From assembly GCF_003019255.1 (NCBI RefSeq), contig NZ_CP027846.1, positions 1,116,001 through 1,180,000 of the forward strand: a DNA stretch of 64,000 nucleotides, read 5' to 3'. Each line of letters opens with the position of its first letter. The first letter of the stretch is position 1. Shown in pieces: positions 57,904 through 64,000 of the stretch. A model generated the notes under the pieces. That model was not told where the DNA came from and searched no databases. It saw only the letters and a list, made by a program, of their open reading frames with translations. This stretch comes from Staphylococcus kloosii (GTDB taxonomy: Bacteria; Bacillota; Bacilli; Staphylococcales; Staphylococcaceae). Position numbers and translations under genes: made by a program.

Positions 57904-58250
57904 GGTATAACTGCTCCTTTTTATATCTAGTCTTTGAGTTAATTGTGTCATTTATTATATTTTGGCGCAAGGTTATGTGAAATTTATAGTAATTAATATG
58001 TCAATAGGGAACGTGCGTACTTATTAACAATTAGTGTATAAACTGTGGATAAGTTATGGAAAAAGCTGTGGATTAGGTTGAATAGTTAAAAATACGGGGG
58101 AAATATAGTAACATATTACTTGTGGATAACTAGGATAACTTTGTGGATAGCCTTTATTAACGTAATTAAGATGTGAATAAAAAAGTTAATAAAAAAAGGA
58201 GGGCAAATGAGTTATTTCATTTGCGCCCCTTTTTTTAAATGCACTATAAG
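57904..58250. other. Intergenic region with DnaA-box cluster
   Basis: This 347-base gap between two minus-strand genes contains six sequences within one mismatch of the DnaA box, all in one orientation: 58033-58041 (AGTGTATAA), 58044-58052 (TGTGGATAA), 58067-58075 (TGTGGATTA), 58121-58129 (TGTGGATAA), 58142-58150 (TGTGGATAG) and 58172-58180 (TGTGAATAA). Three match TGTGNATAA exactly. No gene is visible. The abcF terminator occupies 58191-58236. Confidence 0.85.
58191..58236 (-). terminator. Terminator of the ABC-F gene
   Basis: A-run, GGAGGGCAAATGA, six-base loop, TCATTTGCGCCCC and T-run form a strong stem with one bulge. It stops the minus-strand ABC-F transcript before the DnaA-box region. 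Confidence 0.9.
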
Positions 58251-60179
58251 TTAAGATTCCTGTAAATCTTCCCATTCAGTCATAGCATGTTCTAATTTTT
58301 GTTCGGTTTTTTCTTTTTCAAGTGCGAGTTCATTTGATTTTGATGGATCATTGTATATTTCTGGTGATAGTAACTGTTCTTCTATTTCAGTGATTTTATT
58401 TTCGTAAGTTTCTATATCGCTCTCATATTGAGCTATTTTACGCTCTCTTTGACGTTGTTCTTTTTTCTGTTCTTTTTGAGAGAGATATGAATTAGTATTG
58501 TTGTTTTCTTCAAACGATGGATTTTGTGTTTCTTCAAGATTTGCTTGTTGCGCTGCTAGTGCATGTTGTTCGGCGATTTTATCTAAATAATACTGATAGT
58601 CACCGATATACAAGCTGCCGCCTGAACGATCTAAATCAAATATTTTATTAGCTAATTGATTAATAAAGTAACGATCATGTGACACGAAAATAATTGTGCC
58701 ATCAAAATCTTGTAGCGCTTGTTCTAACATTTCTTTCGAATCAATATCAAGGTGGTTGGTAGGTTCGTCTAGTATTAATACGTTATTGCGTTCTAACATT
58801 AATAATGCAAGTTGAAGCCTTGCTTTTTCGCCACCTGATAAATCGTTAATAATTTTCTTAACATCTTCTTGTACAAATAAGAAACGGCCAAGAACGGCTC
58901 TAATGTCCTTTTCATTCATAGTCGAGTATTGATCCCATACATAATCGAGAATTGTTTTAGTAGACTTGAATTCGGCTTGCTTTTGATCATAGTAACCAAC
59001 TTTTAAATTGGCTCCAGTCGTAATATCCCCAGCTAGTGCATGTTGCTTTTCAGCGATTGTTTTAATAAGTGTTGATTTACCTATACCATTTGGGCCAATT
59101 ATTGCGATATGATCACCCTTAGTTACTTCTAATGAAATAGGTTCAGTTATAGGTTCTTCATAACCAATTTCTAATTGTTTAATATGAAATACATCATTAC
59201 CAGTGTTGCGATCAAAATCAAAAGTAATATTGGCGCTGCGCGCATCAATAAGTGGTTTATCAATTGTTTGCATTTTTTCTAAAGTCTTGCGCCTACTTTT
59301 GGCCATACCCGAAGTAGAGGCTCTAGCAATATTTTTATCGACAAATGTTTCAAGTTTTTTAATCTCTGCTTGTTGTTTTTCGTATTCTTGCATTCGTTTT
59401 GCATAATATTTGTCACGTTGTTCGATAAATTGAGCATAGTTTCCTTGATAATGTTGTACATCACCTAAGGCTACATCATAAATTTGATTAACAATTTTAT
59501 CTAAGAAATATCTGTCGTGACTGATAATGACGATAGCGCCCTTAAAGTAATTTAAATAACCCTCTAACCATTCTGTCGTTTCCATATCAAGATGGTTGGT
59601 AGGCTCATCTAATAACAGTAAATCTGGTTCACTAAGTAACATTTGAGCTAATGATAAACGCGTCTTTTGACCACCACTAAAATCATTAATAGGACGATCA
59701 AAATCCGCTTCCTCAAAGTTTAAACCATGCAATACAGTTTTTATTTTACTTTCATATTGATAACCTTCTAGTTGTTCAAATTGGTTAGATAGGCTTTCGT
59801 ACTTTTCGAGATGCTCTTTATAGTCATCACTATCAAAATCATCTGCATGTTGAGCCAACCAATCAGTTTCATTATTCATTTGTTGTCCAAGTTTTTTTAT
59901 ATGTTCAAATGGTTTCGACATTTCTTGAATAACTGTTGAAGTTGTATTTAATGTCATTTGTTGCGTTAAATAACCTAATTTTAAATTTTTGATTTTTGAA
60001 ATATGTCCATCATCATATCCTTCAACACCAGCAATTATTTTCATTAATGTCGATTTGCCGGCACCATTTCTACCAACAATACCGATACGTTCACCGGTTT
60101 TAATTTCTACATTTACATCGTTAAAAATGTCTTCACCATCGAAAGATTTTGATATATCGTTTAGTTGTAATAATATCAT
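58251..60179 (-). CDS. ABC-F family ATPase, YdiF-like
   Basis: ABC-F proteins act on ribosomes rather than transport. The 642-residue protein has two ATPase domains with no membrane part: Walker A GRNGAGKST and GPNGIGKST, signatures DFSGGQKTRLSLAQ and DLSGGEKARLQLAL, and Walker B LLLLDEPTNHLD and VLILDEPTNHLD. The charged linker between domains (about 240-300) would reach the P or E site. The C-terminus (about 555-640) is a predicted coiled coil. The gene corresponds by position to Bacillus ydiF, a housekeeping member; an antibiotic-resistance role is not indicated. Confidence 0.92.
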   Translation of the reverse strand: MILLQLNDISKSFDGEDIFNDVNVEIKTGERIGIVGRNGAGKSTLMKIIAGVEGYDDGHISKIKNLKLGYLTQQMTLNTTSTVIQEMSKPFEHIKKLGQQMNNETDWLAQHADDFDSDDYKEHLEKYESLSNQFEQLEGYQYESKIKTVLHGLNFEEADFDRPINDFSGGQKTRLSLAQMLLSEPDLLLLDEPTNHLDMETTEWLEGYLNYFKGAIVIISHDRYFLDKIVNQIYDVALGDVQHYQGNYAQFIEQRDKYYAKRMQEYEKQQAEIKKLETFVDKNIARASTSGMAKSRRKTLEKMQTIDKPLIDARSANITFDFDRNTGNDVFHIKQLEIGYEEPITEPISLEVTKGDHIAIIGPNGIGKSTLIKTIAEKQHALAGDITTGANLKVGYYDQKQAEFKSTKTILDYVWDQYSTMNEKDIRAVLGRFLFVQEDVKKIINDLSGGEKARLQLALLMLERNNVLILDEPTNHLDIDSKEMLEQALQDFDGTIIFVSHDRYFINQLANKIFDLDRSGGSLYIGDYQYYLDKIAEQHALAAQQANLEETQNPSFEENNNTNSYLSQKEQKKEQRQRERKIAQYESDIETYENKITEIEEQLLSPEIYNDPSKSNELALEKEKTEQKLEHAMTEWEDLQES

Positions 60180-60334
60180 GTTTTGTGCACCTCACTAATA
60201 GTTCTATTTTACCGTATATAGGTGTTAGATAAAACTACGATTGTTTATTTTTCTATTTTATTCATGTATAATATTGTGGTAATTGATTACATTTATAACT
60301 TTGTATATTTTCGTATTAATAGGGGGACTTAATT

Positions 60335-60976
60335 TTGGCGCATCAAAGTGATAAAATTCCTCGTGCTACATTAAAGCGTTTACCTTTATATTATAGATTT
60401 GTGAATACTTTAAAATCAAAAGGCATAGATAGAGTGAATTCAAAAACGATTAGTGAGGGTCTAAATATAGATTCAGCTACTATTCGTCGTGATTTTTCAT
60501 ATTTTGGAGAATTAGGTAAAAAAGGATACGGTTACAACATAGATAGTTTGTTGAACTTCTTTAAACATGAAATAAACGAAAATAATGAAATAAAAATTGC
60601 CATCGTTGGAGTTGGTAATTTGGGGAAAGCATTATTAAATTTTAATTTTTCTATTCATGATGAAATGACAATAACAGAAGCCTTCGATATACGTGAAGAT
60701 GTTATAGGCACTAAAGTTGGCAATGTTAAGGTTAAGCATTATAACGATATAGCAACTATATTAAAAGAAGAAGAAATCGATGTTGTTATTCTTACTACAA
60801 ATGAAAATGCAGCGCAACAAGTAACGGATCAATTAGTACAAACAGGTGTGAAAGGTATATTGAATTTCACGCCGACAAGAGTTCATACCCCAGGAGACGT
60901 ACAAGTCCATCATATTGACCTAGGCATAGAATTACAGTCTTTATTATTCTTTATGCGCAACTACGGGGACAAATAA
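60335..60976 (+). CDS. rex: Redox-sensing transcriptional repressor Rex
   Basis: Rex represses fermentation and anaerobic genes and leaves DNA when NADH rises. The 213-residue protein has an N-terminal winged helix (IPRATLKRLPLYYRF, DSATIRRDFSYFGELGKKGYGY), a Rossmann domain with GVGNLGKALLNF and a C-terminal swapped helix (DLGIELQSLLFFMRNY). The start is TTG 60335 after AGGGGGA. I could not find a full Rex operator (TTGTGA-N6-TCACAA) in the 155-base gap before it. Confidence 0.96.
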   Translation: MAHQSDKIPRATLKRLPLYYRFVNTLKSKGIDRVNSKTISEGLNIDSATIRRDFSYFGELGKKGYGYNIDSLLNFFKHEINENNEIKIAIVGVGNLGKALLNFNFSIHDEMTITEAFDIREDVIGTKVGNVKVKHYNDIATILKEEEIDVVILTTNENAAQQVTDQLVQTGVKGILNFTPTRVHTPGDVQVHHIDLGIELQSLLFFMRNYGDK

Positions 60977-60983
60977 ACAGTTA

Positions 60984-61037
60984 AGTTACCTTATGAGATA
61001 ATGTCTGCCAGATACTATCTCATAAGGTAACTTTTTT
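60984..61037 (+). terminator. Terminator of rex
   Basis: Perfect arms of 16 bases (GTTACCTTATGAGATA and its complement) with a 15-base loop and six T. It begins 8 bases after the stop. Confidence 0.95.
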
Positions 61038-61146
61038 AATTTTAAAACTTTTGCTTATTAAATAACTGTTCAAAAGATTTAAATTATGCAATTGCTACGT
61101 ATAAAAAAATCTCGATTACAATATTATTACAAATTATCAAATGCTC

Positions 61147-61175
61147 TTGAAAAGACGAATGAAATCTAATATTAT
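61147..61175 (+). promoter_or_regulatory. Promoter of the thiosulfate-uptake operon
   Basis: TTGAAA (61147-61152), a 17-base spacer and TATTAT (61170-61175) lie 37 bases before the next gene. Confidence 0.65.
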
Positions 61176-61211
61176 TATTCTTATTAATTTAATCGGAAAA
61201 GAGGGATTTAT

Positions 61212-62306
61212 TTGGTGTGGTTAGTAATTAGTGGACTCATCGTTGGAGCGTTATTAGGTTTTGTTATGCAACGTACACGCTTCTGTTTAGCAGGCGGTTT
61301 CCGAGATATGTATATTCAGAAAAGTAATAAAATGTTTTATGCTTTATTAATAGCTATATCTGTACAAAGTATTGGATTACTTGTCTTAACATCTACAGGC
61401 GTCGTTACAATACCTACAGAATCATACCCTATCATTGGGACAGTTATCGGATCATTTATTTTTGGTATAGGGATGATTTTATCAGGAGGATGTGCAACGG
61501 GTACTTGGTATCGTGCCGGTGAAGGTTTAATAGGTAGTTGGATTGCATTAGTGTTATATGGTTTCACTGCTGCAGTTACAAAATTCGGCTTGCTTTTACC
61601 TGTAATGGATAAAGTTAATAAACCGACAAATGTTAATGCAAGTATGGCACAAACGACAGGTATTCCTATGTGGGTTTGGGTTTTATTATTGGTGATTGTA
61701 ACTGTATTTTTCGTAACTAAAACATTACGCAAGCCAAAAGTTGCTGTACCAACTTTAAAACGTAAATTTACAGGCATACGTTACTACTTATTTGAGAAAA
61801 AATATCATCCTTTCGTTGCAGCTATCGTAGTTGGTTTAATTGCTTTATTAGCATGGCCAGCAAGTGAAGCAACAGGTCGAATGGACGGCTTAGGTATTAC
61901 TACACCTTCAGCTAACTTAGTTCAATTTTTAATTAGTGGTGACGTTAAACTATTAGACTGGGGCGTATTTTTAGTCTTAGGTATCTTTTTAGGTTCTTAT
62001 GTTGCTGCTAAAGGATCAAGAGAATTCAAATGGAGATTACCAGATAAAAAGACAATTAGAAATAGCGTATTTGGTGGTATGTGCATGGGCTTTGGTGCAT
62101 CTGTAGCAGGAGGTTGTTCAATCGGTAACGGTTTAGTATCAACTGCCACAATGTCATGGCAAGGTTGGATTGCCTTAGCTTCAATGATTTTAGGTGCATG
62201 GTTTATGAGTTACTTTATCTTTATTAGACCTATGAAAAAAGCTCAAAAAGAACAAAGCACTTCAGCAAATAGTGCGCATTTAAGTGGTCAAACACAAACA
62301 ACATAA
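61212..62306 (+). CDS. YeeE/YedE-family sulfur transporter (TsuA-like)
   Basis: This 364-residue polytopic membrane protein has about nine helices and repeated cysteine-containing loops: TRFCLAGGFRDMY near residue 22, LSGGCATGTWYRAGEG near residue 95 and VAGGCSIGNGL near residue 300. These match YeeE/TsuA, which takes up thiosulfate by a cysteine relay. The start is TTG 61212 (or GTG 61215) after GAGGG. A TusA-like gene follows 18 bases on, the usual partner. Substrate is inferred from the family. Confidence 0.88.
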   Translation: MVWLVISGLIVGALLGFVMQRTRFCLAGGFRDMYIQKSNKMFYALLIAISVQSIGLLVLTSTGVVTIPTESYPIIGTVIGSFIFGIGMILSGGCATGTWYRAGEGLIGSWIALVLYGFTAAVTKFGLLLPVMDKVNKPTNVNASMAQTTGIPMWVWVLLLVIVTVFFVTKTLRKPKVAVPTLKRKFTGIRYYLFEKKYHPFVAAIVVGLIALLAWPASEATGRMDGLGITTPSANLVQFLISGDVKLLDWGVFLVLGIFLGSYVAAKGSREFKWRLPDKKTIRNSVFGGMCMGFGASVAGGCSIGNGLVSTATMSWQGWIALASMILGAWFMSYFIFIRPMKKAQKEQSTSANSAHLSGQTQTT

Positions 62307-62324
62307 TAGGGAGGAAAATAAATT

Positions 62325-62549
62325 ATGGTATATGAATTAGGAACTGTAGGAATGGTATGTCCATTCCCATTAATAGAAGCTCAGAAAAAAATGGTAACTT
62401 TAGATAATGGAGACGAATTAAAGATTGATTTTGACTGCACGCAAGCAACTGAAGCTATCCCTAACTGGGCAGCTGAACAAGGATATCCAGTGACAAACTA
62501 TGAACAGTTAGATGATGCATCTTGGACTATCACAATTCAAAAAGCATAA
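62325..62549 (+). CDS. TusA-family sulfur-carrier protein (YeeD/TsuB-like)
   Basis: This 74-residue cytoplasmic protein has the conserved Cys-Pro motif (GMVCPFPLIEAQKKM, Cys13) of TusA-like sulfur carriers. Paired with a YeeE/TsuA transporter it is likely to receive sulfur or thiosulfate at the inner face of the membrane. GGGAGGAA precedes the ATG. A second residue of interest is Cys38 (DCTQATEAIPNWA), in the region where TusA proteins usually have Asp/Thr. Confidence 0.9.
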   Translation: MVYELGTVGMVCPFPLIEAQKKMVTLDNGDELKIDFDCTQATEAIPNWAAEQGYPVTNYEQLDDASWTITIQKA

Positions 62550-62557
62550 GCAATATT

Positions 62558-62589
62558 AACTCGGCTATTGTATAATAGCCGAGTTTTTT
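62558..62589 (+). terminator. Terminator of the sulfur-uptake operon
   Basis: Perfect 12-base arms AACTCGGCTATT and AATAGCCGAGTT with a four-base loop and T-run, 8 bases after the gene. Confidence 0.95.
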
Positions 62590-62828
62590 GTATCTATGTA
62601 TGTCTTTAACCCCAGCAAGATGATACACTATAAATTAAAAGTTTACATATTCAAACGTCATAGCTAAGTCGTTTAAATGTAAAAAATTTTGTCTTTTACA
62701 ACAATATCAATTTATCGAATGATATTATATATATTGTCGATAACTGAAGCTAGCGTAAAACATAAAATTTATAAGTGAATAATATATACATATGAGTTGA
62801 TACATTTATTGTAGACCAATCACTAGAG

Positions 62829-62852
62829 TGGCCATATTTTTAATATAGGTCA
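62829..62852. promoter_or_regulatory. Candidate operator upstream of scrB
   Basis: TGGCCATATT and AATATAGGTCA form an imperfect palindrome 57 bases before scrB. A second, looser inverted repeat (TTATCGA 62712-62718, TCGATAA 62737-62743) lies further up. A LacI-type ScrR regulator is the likely binder in this family, but scrR is outside the window. The rest of the 359-base gap holds no gene. Confidence 0.45.
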
Positions 62853-62908
62853 GTTCACTTATGAATGCTGAAATAACGATAATACAGTTTTGAGGAGGCA
62901 TGCTTACC

Positions 62909-64000
62909 ATGCGTGAGTGGACAAGAGACGAGCGCTATCAACGTTTTGAGGAAGTACCTCAAGATAAGTTAGAAGCATTAAGAGCTCAAGTACAACATTC
63001 TAACTATAAACAAGTTTTTCATATTCAACCAGAATCAGGATTATTAAATGATCCGAATGGTTTAATTTACTTTAATGGTGAATACCATATATCACATCAA
63101 TGGTTTCCGTTAGGTGCCGTTCACGGTTTAAAATATTGGTACAATTATACGAGTGAAGATTTAGTACATTTTGAACCACATGGCCCAATTTTGAAACCTG
63201 ACACTAAAAATGATAGCCATGGTGTCTATAGTGGAAGTGCATTTGAATATGACAACCACTTATATTATATGTATACAGGTAATGCACGTGATGGTGAATG
63301 GCAAAGACATGCTAGCCAATTAATTGCAAAAGTGAATCAAGACAAAACTATAAGTAAGTTTCCTAAACCAGTAATTAGTCAACCACCAGAAGGCTATACA
63401 GAACATTTTAGAGACCCTAAGGTTTTTAAAAAAGAGGATACATATTACGCTATTATAGGTGCACAAAATATACATCAAAATGGGCGAGTAGTACTTTATC
63501 GCTCAACTGATATAGTACATTGGCAATTTATGGGAGAAATAGAAACCAAATTAACTGAATTCGGTTATATGTGGGAATGTCCAGATTATTTCAATTTAGA
63601 TGGTTTTGATATACTTATGTTTTGTCCCCAAGGTATAGAGCCAGACGGCGATAAATTTAATAATATTTATCAAGCAGGATACATAATTGGCCAACTAGAT
63701 GTCGATAATTTAACAATGAATCATGCAGATTTTAATGAATTAGATAATGGTTTTGATTTTTATGCACCACAAAGTTTTATTGATGCACAGGGTCAACGTG
63801 TATTGATAGGTTGGATGGGCTTACCAGATGTAAATTATCCAACAGATGAAGAAAATTGGGCGCATTGCTTAACGATACCAAGAGTATTGTCAATTGAAGA
63901 TGGTAAATTAAAACAACGACCAATTAAAGCATTACAGCAATTACGTTTTAATGAAGAAACAGCATTAGGCTATGCTAATAAATATACACGTCAACTTCAT
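62909..64000 (+). CDS. scrB: Sucrose-6-phosphate hydrolase, 5' part
   Basis: ScrB splits sucrose-6-phosphate, brought in by a PTS, into glucose-6-phosphate and fructose. The visible 364 codons continue past the window edge; the family length is about 490. The glycoside hydrolase 32 signatures are present: LLNDPNGL with the nucleophile Asp, FRDPKVF, and the acid-base Glu in MWECPDYF. GAGGAGG precedes ATG 62909; an in-frame ATG at 62900 is too near the ribosome site. In S. aureus the order near agr is also rex ... scrB. Confidence 0.93.
   Translation, partial: MREWTRDERYQRFEEVPQDKLEALRAQVQHSNYKQVFHIQPESGLLNDPNGLIYFNGEYHISHQWFPLGAVHGLKYWYNYTSEDLVHFEPHGPILKPDTKNDSHGVYSGSAFEYDNHLYYMYTGNARDGEWQRHASQLIAKVNQDKTISKFPKPVISQPPEGYTEHFRDPKVFKKEDTYYAIIGAQNIHQNGRVVLYRSTDIVHWQFMGEIETKLTEFGYMWECPDYFNLDGFDILMFCPQGIEPDGDKFNNIYQAGYIIGQLDVDNLTMNHADFNELDNGFDFYAPQSFIDAQGQRVLIGWMGLPDVNYPTDEENWAHCLTIPRVLSIEDGKLKQRPIKALQQLRFNEETALGYANKYTRQLH

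Noticed and set aside
57904..57951. Longer N-terminus of the MutS-like protein starting at 57951
   Set aside because: No ribosome site precedes that ATG, while AAAGGAG lies before the start at 57903.
60180..60334. Rex operator in the rex upstream region
   Set aside because: TTGTGGTAATTGATTACA at about 60273 resembles only one half of the Rex site; the second half does not match well enough.

Overview
The window is a low-GC Firmicute chromosome and almost certainly a Staphylococcus. MazE/MazF, SigB and its Rsb partners, CsoR, SceD, Rex and the short TsaB/RimI/TsaD set look like close relatives of the S. aureus proteins as I remember them. The gene order (atp, murA-fabZ, sceD-thi-yidC, cls-csoR, rodA/ddl-murF-cshA, acpS-alr-mazEF-sigB, sprT-rrn, ilv-leu, tsaE-B-rimI-D, abcF, rex, scrB) is the staphylococcal backbone. 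The 16S V1-V2 region differs from what I remember of S. aureus and looks like a coagulase-negative species, perhaps of the saprophyticus group; I cannot name the species from memory. I see no prophage, insertion sequence or CRISPR array.

Layout. 1-6606: end of atpI, then atpBEFHAGDC, the F1Fo ATP synthase operon. 6776-9913: DUF1146 membrane protein, murA, fabZ, a YwpF-like gene and a small ssb. 9914-11171: sceD with two WalR-type boxes upstream. 11172-14683: a non-coding stretch with hairpins, then a TPP riboswitch and the thiamin salvage operon tenA-thiD-thiM-thiE. 14771-18780: yidC, an HD phosphohydrolase, a cardiolipin synthase, csoR-csoZ and a 46-aa protein. 18826-24553: rodA diverging from ddl-murF, then cshA. 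24717-32301: three bacterial PH-domain membrane proteins, acpS, alr, mazEF and rsbU-rsbV-rsbW-sigB with an internal SigB promoter. 32447-35042: tex and an SprT-like gene. 35263-40743: a strong promoter, tRNA-Leu, tRNA-Gly, 16S, 23S and 5S rRNA. 40714-41643: no credible gene, but a duplicated 359-bp module built around 5S rRNA fragments and a 69-bp tandem repeat. 41644-52932 (minus strand): ilvD-ilvB-ilvN-ilvC-leuA-leuB-leuC-leuD-ilvA, preceded by a BCAA leader-peptide attenuator, a promoter and CodY-like boxes. 53111-56207: tsaE-tsaB-rimI-tsaD and a VOC protein. 56305-60179 (minus): a membrane MutS-like ATPase and an ABC-F protein, separated by a cluster of DnaA boxes. 60335-64000: rex, a thiosulfate-type transporter with a TusA partner, and a truncated scrB.

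The genes mainly serve energy conversion, envelope synthesis (MurA, Ddl, MurF, RodA, Alr, SceD, lipid enzymes), cofactor and amino-acid supply, stress signalling (MazEF-SigB) and translation (rRNA, tRNA, t6A synthesis). Most coding content is core genome. The less ordinary signals are non-coding: the DnaA-box cluster near 58.1 kb, the 5S-derived repeat module near 41 kb, the ilv attenuator, the WalR boxes before sceD, the palindrome between mazF and rsbU, and an unassigned hairpin region before the thi operon. I did not find a clearly new multi-gene system.
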